NCBI GenBank assembly: GCA_019671005.1
Contig: CM033718.1
Span: 19,596,014-19,660,013, forward strand
Source of the DNA: Hibiscus mutabilis
Lineage: Eukaryota; Streptophyta; Magnoliopsida; Malvales; Malvaceae
DNA: 64,000 bases
Reading direction: 5' to 3'
The stretch's first letter is position 1. Every line of letters starts with the position of its first letter. The notes below the pieces were generated by a model. The model was not told the DNA's origin. It saw only the letters and a list, made by a program, of their open reading frames with translations, and ran no database searches. Of the stretch, positions 11,691 to 21,951 are shown piece by piece. Made by a program: the position numbers and the translations under genes.

Positions 11691-12589
11691 CTGAAGTTGA
11701 GGAAAAGATAAGAACAACTTATCAGAGTGATCACAAGTTCAAGGCACTCATTCATTCGGTGTAAAATATTGAAAAGGAATTTGTGAAAATGAATGGTCAA
11801 TTTAAAAAATTGAATGGGCAATTTAAAAAATTAGTGGCGATATTAATACCGAGTAATGTTAAAAGTTCAATACAAGATGGCGATTCACTAAAAGGGGAAG
11901 GTATACATAGTTGATCATTAAAGGAGGGTGTTTTAAATAATAGATCATAAGAGACTAATTTACATAGCGGTCCATTGAAAGATGAAGGTTTAGAAAATAA
12001 ATCATACAAGGAAGAAGGATTAAGTGACGCATCATTGAAGGAAGAAACCGAGATTCATATTAAAAACTGAGTTTGTCTCCATTTATTAATTGTGATCCTG
12101 ATTATTCTTCTCCCTCATTAGAACCTATTGGTAAAAGAAAACTTGAATTTAATTCTGAAGACAACATCAAGACTGACACCAATGGTCTCTCAAAAAATTC
12201 TAGCGAGGTTTTTAACTTTCAATTTAGTCCCCATCGATTTACTAGTCAATTAGTTACGTTGAAGGAAACTCCAATGATTAAAGAATGGGGCCTAAAATGT
12301 CTAACGGTACTAAGACTTTGTCAAAGACTAAAGACTCTCAACAAAAAAAGAGTGAGAGATGTTTAACTACAAGTTCTGATTTTACTGATGATCCGAAGTC
12401 GAAAGATATGACATCGAAAAAAGAGCTTGAAGTTCTAAAGTGAATACAAAGGTATGTATAATTCATTCTTTATTGGTTATATTTCATCTTAAACTTTGAT
12501 ATTATTTGTTTGCTTAAAAATAATTTTTTTCCATATGATATGTTGATACAAGAAAAAATCAAAAAATTTCATGATAATGGAGAAACATT
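11691..12589 (+). pseudogene. Core of the inverted-repeat element with broken coding remnant
   Basis: The core reads on the plus strand as interrupted protein-like sequence. It begins with a charged, coiled-coil-like part (near 11690-11830). This is followed by a short motif repeated about every 14-15 residues (SLKEEGL-like, 11880-12050) with intervening stops, and then an open segment at 12073-12366. I do not recognise the family. The repeated motif and lysine/glutamate richness are the only visible features. No transposase signature is seen. Confidence 0.4.
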
Positions 12590-13805
12590 GAAGCGTAAAA
12601 GTTTAACAATAATCTTAGGTGATATATACCGACAAAAAGAAATTCAACACTATTATTGTTATTATTATTATTTTGAATAGTCTAAAGGTGATTACAATGT
12701 AGTATATGTTCATACATATTCTTAACCCTTTGACAATGGGCATACACTTTGTAGACAAAGAAATTCAACACTATTATTAAAATTTCAGTTAATTATAATG
12801 AATGTACCTTGTTATTTGCCTTCTCCGAATTCATGTCGATATGACGCCTACATTCCACCATTTTAACTTGTTTTGAATGCGTTAAGTTTAGATCCATCAT
12901 ATGCGTTAAAAAGATAAAATTTAAGCCTGCATGCATTAGTTTAAACACAAAATTCTAAAATTCAAACAGAATGTACCAGTACGATATAGTAAAGTACCAG
13001 TACTCAATTTGGAAATAATTTCCAGTGACCAATTTTTGTACCAGTATGCATACCATACCGGTACAGGATTACATGTGTACCAATATACATGAAACAACGT
13101 ACCGATACGAAACAAGGGTTTCAATTTGAGAATTCAGAATTGGGTTCGAGAATTAGGGTTCTAATATAGAAACTAGGGTTCTATTTTGGAAATTGGGGTT
13201 CTAATTTGGGAATTAAGGTACTCAATTTGAGAATTAGGGTTCTAGATTTGGCCTAACTTGAAAATTAGGGTTAGAGTGGTGGATAGAGTTTGAGAATTGG
13301 AGGATTAGGGGAAGCCAAAAATTGATGGCAGTCGCCACACACGGGCAGTCACGACCACTGCTAGTGAAGGCGGCGACTGCCGCTGAGGCAGGACCCGTAG
13401 GTGACGGTCGCCCAAGTCTGAAATAAAATAACAATAAAGAAAGCTTACCTTATCGGATTGGCTGCGCGAACGGCGGGTAACAGCGGCCGTGATCGAACAA
13501 CGGCCACGCATGAAGGGAGGCACAACAGCAACTATCTCTCTTGCGGAAGAAGTTAACGGCGGCGACGACTTCGATAGCAAGGAAAAAATGTTTAGGGTTT
13601 TTTAATTTAAGGGTTAGTATTTGATCCAGTTATTAAAAAAATTATGGAAAATAATGTAATTAATATTTTAATTTAAATAATGTGCCTTTAGATTTTTAAC
13701 TAATTTATAATTATACGTTGAGTCCTTTAAATTTTTAACTTTTATAAATTATATTAATGATTTTTATCATTAGTGGTGCTCAGCGATGCTCGTCAAGTGC
13801 TGTAG
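12590..13805 (-). repeat. Right arm of the long inverted repeat
   Basis: Reverse complement of the left arm. It differs by an extra segment of roughly 110 bp (about 12650-12757) bounded by a direct repeat of AAGAAATTCAACACTATTATT-like sequence. This suggests a local duplication or insertion after the arms formed. Confidence 0.8.
12973..13108. repeat. Decamer palindromes in the right arm
   Basis: Mirrored counterparts of 11274-11409, including GTACCAGTAC (12973) and GTACCGATAC (13099). Several CpG positions have changed relative to the left arm. Confidence 0.65.
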
Positions 13806-14872
13806 AATTTTCTTTTGTGTAAATATATAAATTCTTAATACGGTGTAAATTTTATCTTAAATAAAAATTTATTCTTATATTATAACCTAAATTTTTACTA
13901 TAAAAATTTATATAAAATTACTTTATTTTAATCGCACCATAAAGTTACTTACCGCGAATGGGATTAAAGTGTCGAAGTACAGAGTTATTCAGCAGGGTTT
14001 GATGGTTGAGGGCATTATCATAAAATGAAAAAGAGAAACGAAAGAATAATTGGTAAACAGCTAAGGAAGTGACAGTACATACAAGCTCTTAAACGTGTGA
14101 TGCAAAGACACGATTGACTCACTATTCACCCTCTAATCCCAAGTTGCCACCACGTTTCCTTTGCACCATTTGTGGGCTCACTTCTTCTCTCCCAACAACG
14201 CGCTCTCTTTCTCTCTCTACCACTTTCCTCAAAAGAAAAAAGGAAGGCCAGCCTTTTCCTTTTCAGCTTTCCTTTTGTTTTCTTCCCCAAAATCAACACC
14301 TCCATCTTCGGTTGCTTTTCCAGATTCAAGTTTTCTTCACTTCTTGGAGAGACAGGTTGCATTTCTTCTTCACTTTGCAGCTTCTTCTTCTTCTTCCTTT
14401 TAATTTCCCACTTTCATCTATATGGTTATCTTGCATTTTTCTTGTTAACAGTTCTTCATCATTCTGGATGTTGCATGGAAGTTAGAACTCAGTCCATTGA
14501 TGTAAAGTTGTGAATTTGGCAATCTGGGCTTTTCTTGTAGGAGGATTTAAGCTCTGGGTTTTCCTCACTTCTTGAAAAAGTTTTAGGTTTTAGAGGTTCT
14601 TGGAGTATAGAATCTAGTTGGTTGTGTTTTTTTTTTCTTTGGACGAGACTCACTTGTTGAAGCATTTTCTTTCGGTTTCTGGGGGTTGCTGTTGTCAATT
14701 CTTGGGAGTTTTCTTTGTTTTATTAGCTAAGGAGCTTTGAGTACACGTTTAAAGGCTTGAATTTTGGTATTTGGTGCTGTGGAATAATAGGAGATTTGGG
14801 TGTTTAGAATTTTCTAAAACGGATATGATAGTGTAGGGAATATATATTTTAGTGTTGATCATTTAGAAAAAT
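13806..14872 (+). promoter_or_regulatory. Promoter and 5' leader of the PERK-type gene
   Basis: 13806-14100 is AT-rich with no gene. From about 14180 the sequence becomes strongly pyrimidine-rich (CTCTCTTTCTCTCTCT-type stretch), as in many plant 5' untranslated leaders. Short open frames here on both strands are compositional. The leader leads into the ATG at 14873. An intron inside the leader is possible but I cannot fix it. Confidence 0.45.
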
Positions 14873-17800
14873 ATGAGTTCAATTTTACCTTCTGTAATTC
14901 CACCAACTTCCGGTGATATCTCACCTCCACCGCCTACCTTGTCCTCTAATTCCTCAACCACTTCGCCATCCCCCACATCATCTCAACCAAATCAAACCAC
15001 TGATTCCCCACCACCTCAAGTTGTCCCTACAGCTCCTCCTCCATCACCACCTCTGTCGCCACCACCGGCATTAACTGCACCTCCACCGTCGACCCCAGCT
15101 TCTCCTCCTCCATCCCCTCCAGCTTCCTCACCTCCATCACTACCCACATCTCCTCCACCTTCTGCTCCTGGTGTTCCCCCACCCTCGGATAATTCACCAC
15201 CATCTCCAATTTTATCTCCCCCACCAAAATCCAGTGATCCTTCCCCTCCCCAAGCTGCACCAGTACCTCCGGTGGCAACTTCACCCCCACCTCAGGTCAT
15301 TTTGCGTTCCCTTCCGCCCCCTGATGATGTTCCAACACCACCTTCCTCAAAGTCTCCACCTTCACCATCAGCAACACCACCAGAAAGCTCTTCCTCGCCT
15401 TCTGTGCTTACTCCTCCACCATCTGGCTCTCAGGCTCCTCCTCCTGCTTCCACAACTTCTCCCTCGACACCCGCATTATCACCCCCTCCTTCAGTTATCT
15501 CAACCTCATCACCACCTACAATTTCACCTCCGAAACTCCAAGTATTCCATCGTTAACTGGAAGCCCTAGTTCATTGCCTGAAATTCCAACTGAAAAACCA
15601 ACTGCCAAGTCAACTAATGGCACCAATGGATCTGCAAATGCAAGTAAAAATGGTTTAGGGAGTGGTGCTGCTGCGGGCATTGGCATTGTTGTTGGGTTTA
15701 TAGTGCTCAGTCTTCTTGTGATGGCTGTGTGGTTTGTACAAAAACGTAAGAGGAAGAATGCTAGACCGAAAATCGGGTTCACCATGCCTTCTCCATTTGC
15801 CTCTTCTCAAAATTCAGGTAAATAATTGAACTGTTGCTTTTGTACGATATTTTATGTGTTTAATATTTGGATGCTTTATACATATTATGTGTTAACTTGC
15901 TATGTTATTGACAAGGGAAATCTGTGGTCTTTGATGCTTGTTAATAGACTTATTTTTATCCTAAATTGTCGCTTGCCAAAAATTTCAAGCTAACAAAGGG
16001 TAAAAAATTGTTTCCGGATACTTGTCTCAGGACTCTTAGGTCGTGTATAATTTGTGGTGCAAATGATATTTCTATTCCTTTTGAATATTACTTCAACTGT
16101 GCCCTATAATGATATAGGAACTTGCATTGCTCCGCAGATTCAGCATTTCTAGGGTCCCAGTCTCCACATAAACTAGTTGGAGGTGGTCCTAGTGGTGGTT
16201 ATTATTCACCGTCAGACCCTGGTGGTGTCAATAATTCCAGGTCATGGTTTACATATGATGAGCTAGTCCAGGCAACCAACACATTTTCAGAACATAATCT
16301 TTTGGGTGAAGGCGGATTTGGTTGCGTATACAAAGGTATCCTCACAGACGGTAGAGAAGTGGCTGTAAAACAGCTAAAAATCGGTGATGGACAAGGGGAG
16401 CGGGAGTTCAGAGCAGAAGTTGAGATTATTAGCCGAGTACATCATCGCCATTTGGTTTCACTGGTGGGTTATTGTATATCAGAACATCAAAGATTGCTTG
16501 TCTATGATTATGTCCCGAACGATACCCTTCATTATAATCTCCATGGTAAGACAACTCCCATGCATGCATTCTCTGCTTATGACGAAGTAGGATATAATTT
16601 TAAGTTCAAAAGTCAAAGTAGTTCGCACAAGTCTATGGTTCAAACTAAACTGATATGATGTATATTTATACCAACTCGGTGAGAGGATTCCCTTTCATTA
16701 ACTTGTTTGTACTCTATCTGCTTGAGCGTCTGTACTTAAATTGGGCGGCTCCATAGTCCTTAGTATCCCCCAAAGAACACTTTCATGCACAAGAGCATTT
16801 GTACGGATGATGATGTTTTAGTTTCATGCACTATTTATGGAATTTTGCAGGTAGAGGCAGGCCATTTATGGATTGGGCTGTCCGGGTCAAGGTTGCTGCC
16901 GGTGCAGCTCGCGGGATAGCTTACCTCCATGAAGACTGTAATCCTTTGTTCCGTTTTTCATCTTTTCTTTTGTACTTTGAGACCCTGACATGCAGCAAAC
17001 TATTATTAACCCGAACCAGAACAGTAAAGTCTAAACACCTAAAAGATCTGTTTGCTAGGTTATAAACTAATATATACTTGAAAACATATAAAATTGATTT
17101 TCCTTTGATCAGGTCATCCCCGCATCATTCATAGGGACATCAAGTCATCAAACATTCTTCTTGACAACAATTTTGAGGCTCAGGTATGCCCATTTCTGCA
17201 AATATAAATTTTTGCAAACTCCAATATTTTGATCTTGAATTGCTTTGGGGGATTTTGGTAGTGTTTAATGAATAAGTTATCAAGTTCTGTTAACTCGAGA
17301 CTTTATGAGCTAATGTTAGAATTTACAGTTGTACTTTAGGACCTATACATTGGCAAATTTTCCCATTATTTTGATTTACCATTTTCCAGTCTACCTTTTT
17401 GTCTTGCAATTCAGGTTTCGGATTTTGGGCTTGCAAAATTAGCTTTGGATTCAAATACCCATGTAACTACACGTGTGATGGGAACCTTCGGGCAAGTTAA
17501 CCTTAGATATTGTTTGATAATTGAAAAATTAAATACCGAATGTGTATCATGAAAGTTTTTTAGTATATTACTGAAAATTAAACATTGAATATTCAGGGTT
17601 TTTTCTATTAAAAGAATTTGTTCTTTTACAGATATATGGCACCAGAGTATGCAACAAGTGGCAAGTTGACTGAAAAATCTGATGTTTATTCCTTTGGTGT
17701 TGTTCTCTTGGAGTTAATTACCGGGCGCAAGCCTGTTCGATGATTCTCAGCCACTAGGCGATGAGAGCCTGGTTGAATGGGTAAGGCTACTCCACAATGT

Positions 17801-18686
17801 TTAATGTTGTAATCAAAAGTTTTTGCTTGCTTTGACATGCCTTTTTCTTTGACTTCTTTGTAAGTAGTTTTAGCTTGTACTGTCCAATCTTAAAGAAATT
17901 TGATATTTTTCTTGAATAAAATCTGAAATGGCAATCTAATATTACATGGCCTTGATCCTTTGTTCATAACGGAACCCGTGGAAATATTCCAATTTCAAAT
18001 GTCATTAATATGATACAAACTTGTTTCTCAGGCTCGTCCATTACTTGCTGAAGCAATCGAACATCAAGACTTTGATGGGTTGGTGGATCCGAGGTTGGAA
18101 AAGAACTATGTAGATTTTGAAATGTTTTGAATGATAGAGGCAGCTGCTGCTTGCGTGCGACATTCAGCTGCTAAAAGGCCAAAAATGAGTCAGGTAATTA
18201 GGTTTGAGTAGTACTAAGGAGCTATGTTACTCAGACTTGAATATGTTTTTTTTTAAGTTTTTTCATATATTTTTGAGGATCCTTGGAGGATCATGTCTCA
18301 TATCCATATTTGAATGTGTTGGATCCGGATACTTAATGCAAATTGATGAATCAGAGAAATAGAAGTAAGGAGCTTATACGTTTATTATTCTGACTTAACT
18401 TTCTTAGGTGGTGAGAGCTCCAGACTCATTGGAGTCATCGGATCTCACAAACGGAATGAAGCCTGGGCAAAGTGAGGTTTTCGATTCAGCACAACAATCT
18501 GCTCAAATCAGAATGTTTCAGAGGCTAGCGTTTGGCAGTCAAGATTACAATTCAAGTTTCTATAATCACTCTCGGAGCAGTTGGAGGAGTCGAGACAACA
18601 GCAGTCAAGGTAGTTGGAGGAGTCGAGATTACGGAAATCCAGGTGGCGGCTGGAGTCGAGAACAAAGGGATCGGGACATTCCTTGA
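14873..18686 (+). pseudogene. PERK-type proline-rich extensin-like receptor kinase gene with three lesions
   Basis: Eight exons are readable: 14873-15817, 16138-16545, 16851-16937, 17113-17183, 17415-17491, 17632-17780, 18032-18193 and 18408-18686. The product would be a plasma-membrane serine/threonine kinase: a proline-rich extracellular part (first ~220 residues), one membrane segment (about residues 265-288, ending in basic KRKRKN), then the kinase. The glycine loop (GEGGFG), VAVKQL lysine, HRDIKSSN catalytic loop, DFG and APEYATSGK are all present. Three lesions break it: a one-base loss near 15530 that leads to a stop, a one-base gain near 17742 after GRKPV, and a TGA in place of an arginine codon at 18128. 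Exon 5 uses a GC donor. The start of exon 2 is uncertain. Either this is a recent pseudogene or the assembly has errors; the otherwise clean exons allow both. PERKs are linked to cell-wall sensing. Confidence 0.85.
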
Positions 18687-19325
18687 TGCCTTGAATGCAT
18701 CTCCAATGTAAAGCAAATCTGACGAGTTTTTAATGCTTATGAAGATTAATGGCCATTGCATGACAGAGTCCGAAGGGGAACGGCGTTAACTCTAATTTTT
18801 TGATAGAATTCATTGATTATGATCATTGAGTCTGGTCACTTGATGTGTAAAACTTGATCATTTTTAACCTCCCCCTCTTATCCTACGTGATTTTTTTTTT
18901 GAAGGAAAACAACTTATATTTTTTCCTGTAAGAATGCATGTATTTTCTGTAATTTAAAATCATTCATATATAATTTTCTTTGTATTTATATTTGTTAATA
19001 AATCAATATAAGTTTCCTTTCCTCATTTGCAAGTCTCTTTTTCTTGTGTGTGCTTGACTTTTAATGTGCCATGCTTGTGTTGGGAGAATGGAGTTATTTT
19101 TTGTTTCAAAATTATCTTGAAATGTCAAGATTGAAACCGATAAATTATTGAATATTAAAATATGATGAAAAATCTAATATTGAATAAAAAAATAATGAAG
19201 AGAACACGAACGAATTGTGGTTTACTCCTCATATACCGCTGTCGGATGATAATTTCATGTTGGAAAAAATATTTATTTTTTCTCTTTGTGAAGATAAAAT
19301 AGATACTAAAAATAAAATATAAAAG
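18687..19325 (+). terminator. 3' flank and polyadenylation region of the PERK-type gene
   Basis: An AATAAA signal occurs at 18997-19002, after a T-rich region, about 310 bases past the stop codon. The rest to 19320 is AT-rich with no gene. It ends in AAAAG (19321-19325), the left target duplication of solo LTR B1. Confidence 0.4.
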
Positions 19326-20404
19326 TATTAAGATATTTGTTTTGATATAATAATTGAAAATAGTTTTGGCCTAAATTGGAAAGAGTTTAAAAATGTTTTT
19401 AAGTTCAAACAACTTGAAATTATGTTTGAGGAGTTTTCAAAAGGTTTTGGAATGCTTTGAAACGATTTTAAAGTAACAAAATTTGAGTTTTCTACAAGCT
19501 CGTACCGATACGTTATACCTTGTATCGATACACTTAAGGGTTTCAGCTACAGTAATTTTTCAGTAGCCAAAACTCGTATCGGTACAGGCTTGGCCGTATC
19601 GATACGTAGAGGGTTCGAACCAATACGCTTTGTAGCATACCGATTCTTGTTTCAACTACCTCCAACGGCTATTTGAATTGTAGGTCGTACAGATACACTC
19701 CTAAGTGTATCGATACGCACAAGCTGAAAAGAGCTCAAATGCTAGTTTCTGAAGAACACATACTGATACGGCTACCCGCGTATAGATACAGTCAGCTCCA
19801 TAACTGCATTTATTACGGGAAATAAAAGCCCCAACAGCTCCAATTCATCCCCAACGGTCTCCAACGACTAGGAACTCAATTGGGAGTATAAAAGAGACCT
19901 CTAAGCATCTATGGATGACTAATGATCCATAAGTCAACAACATTATGATGCAAAAATTGTCTTAGTGCTTAAATTTCCATTCATTGTATAGACAAACACT
20001 TGTGAGCTCAAATTGTCAATGTATGTTCAAGTGTTCTAGGACTTAGGTGAGTGCTTTAGTGTGCAAACATCAACCTTTAGAGAGGGATTTTTGTTTGCTA
20101 AATTTTCTCTTGTTTTAGAGAGTTCCCAATGCTCAGTTTGTGAGCTTTGGATGCTAGACTTGGGTTGTGAGTTTAGGTTGTAAAAGATTGCCTCCTAAGC
20201 CTAGAAAATGGGAAGAATTCTTAGAGAATTGGTTGAAATTTTTAGTGGGAGCTAAGGTAGTAGATGCAGGCTTTGATTAGAAAGTTGAATAACTCTAAAT
20301 TCATTGTGTCTATTTTTCTTTCTTTGCTTTCACCACTTTCACCCAAAAATTAATATTCTCTACTATTTGACAAACATAACGGTTGAGAGATATCGGGCTT
20401 CACA
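19326..20404 (+). mobile_element. Solo copia LTR (B1) with perfect target duplication
   Basis: It aligns with the LTR at 31981-32938 and more distantly with element A. The outer dinucleotide is decayed at the left (TATTAAG for TGTTAGG), and the right end is TTCACA. AAAAG flanks both ends (19321-19325 and 20405-20409). No internal retroelement sequence adjoins, so the element was reduced to a solo LTR by recombination between its LTRs. It contains five paired decamers (19502-19789) and a TATA-like box (TATAAAAG, 19887-19894). Confidence 0.9.
19502..19789. promoter_or_regulatory. Five paired decamers in solo LTR B1
   Basis: Pairs start at 19502/19522, 19576/19596, 19617/19637, 19687/19707 and 19760/19780. 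All five spacers are 10 bases. The last copy ends 97 bases before the TATA-like box. Confidence 0.8.
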
Positions 20405-20409
20405 AAAAG

Positions 20410-21951
20410 TATGACAAAGTTGATGGTAAATGCAAGCCAAAAACGATGGTAAAGTGAAGAAATAAACAAGAGCACATGAAGTTTTGGTGACGCAGAAAAA
20501 TCAAATGGAAAAAGCTGCATGACACTATTCTAGTGCAAAATTGTCTTCCACTATCAAGTAGAATTACAAATAAGATTTCGTCCAATTAAGATGGTTTACA
20601 ATTCTCACAACAAAATCACTTCTATTTCACTATATATTACTCAGAAGAATGTTTCTCTTAAAATTATTGTTGTCCGTTGATCTCTTTTTTCTCTCTATTT
20701 TTAGAATTTTTTAAAATCACCTATTTAGAGTAGAATAATAGGTACCCTAAAGGTTGATACATCCACTCTATACATGATTTATTGACAAATCCATCATAAA
20801 TGACTGTATTTAAGAAATATAAACTTGAATTAATGTCATACGTTAATATAAGTTGATACATCAACCAAGCATGTAATGCATCTCCCTCGTTTCCCAACAC
20901 TTCATTATTACCAAATGTTACAAACAAATCAAATTTCTTAAGAATTCTCAAATATTGTAAAAAGAAGAGAGAATTAAATGGGAGATGGTTGAGACAATTT
21001 TCTAATACTACAAAGAGAAAGAGAAGAAAATGAGAGGTGGTTGAGATATTGAGATGGTTTGATAATTGAATGGTTAGACCTATTTATAAATAATTTTTAA
21101 GGTTTTAATTAATTTTGTAATATTTTATTTAAGATTGAATATAAATTTTAAATTATTTTTTTAGATTTTTAAAAATAAAAATGATACATTTTAATCTAAA
21201 TGATTATTTTTAAATAAATAAAATTTATATTCTATCATAAATATATTATAAATTTAATTTTAGAATGATTTAATATTGGTTTTATTAAAATAAATAAATA
21301 TTTAATTGTTTTTTAAACAAATTATTTTAGTTTTTTTTTTCAAATTAATCACAATTCAAGTTAGATATTAGTTTGGGTAGAATAAATTTTTTACTTAACT
21401 TATTGGCTAAACATTTGGATTTTTGTGTAAGAAAACATGAGTTCAAATTCCTTTCTATCAAAAACTTTATTTTTTGGTATTGACAATTTTGTATAACTTA
21501 AATATAAATTTTGATAAAAATTTATAGAGTTGCAGGCTTAGCTCAATTACTAAGTGCTTAGACCTTATGCAAAAGTTAAAAGGGCTAAATTATTTTACTG
21601 ATCGAATGAATTTAAAGAAAATAATTCTTGAAGGGGAGTGCAAATGACAAAAAAAATTAAATAAAAGTATGTCAGTATCCACTGTTAATTGTTTAACAGC
21701 GGGTGACTAAAATAAAAAATAATAATGTTTGCAATAATTTTACCAAAATAAATAGTTTGATGAAAAAAATAAAACAGTTATATAATAAATTAGTATCTAA
21801 TGGTGTAGTTTAGCCTTATTTTAAAAGTGGAAATTAGCCAGACCGGTCCGGCTCATAGAACCTATTTTAAAAACCAACTCCCGCTCAATTTCCAAACCAA
21901 GAATTCAAAACGAGATTAGTTCACTTCACATAAACACACGGAAGTAAATCG
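20410..21951. other. AT-rich intergenic region upstream of CAP-G
   Basis: No gene is supported. 21070-21320 is very AT-rich. A GAGTTCAAATTCC string near 21431 resembles a polymerase III B box, but no convincing A box or 3' tail defines a SINE. The CAP-G promoter should lie in the last few hundred bases; no clear TATA box is evident close to the ATG. Confidence 0.4.

Larger units (their letters stand above)
10597..13805. mobile_element. Long inverted-repeat element (MULE-like or foldback)
   Basis: The segment 10597-11690 reappears in reverse complement at about 12590-13805, giving arms of roughly 1.1-1.2 kb around a core of about 0.9 kb. The arms begin with a related string, CGAGCACCGCTG on the left and its near match on the right. 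Both arms carry matching open frames, a matching degenerate telomere-like minisatellite and the palindromic decamers. Very long terminal inverted repeats are typical of some Mutator-like elements and foldback elements. No transposase is recognisable in the core, and I could not fix a target duplication, so the class is inferred. Confidence 0.75.

Noticed and set aside
14126..14513. Several open frames on both strands before the PERK gene
   Set aside because: They overlap each other in a pyrimidine-rich leader, have low-complexity composition and no family features.
15027..15569. Long open frames opposite and alongside the proline-rich exon
   Set aside because: They are compositional shadows of CCN-rich codons in the PERK extracellular domain.
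21395..21460. Possible SINE or tRNA-like element (B-box-like GAGTTCAAATTCC)
   Set aside because: No matching A box at the right distance, no 3' repeat or A/T tail, and no cloverleaf. The string alone is too short to support it.
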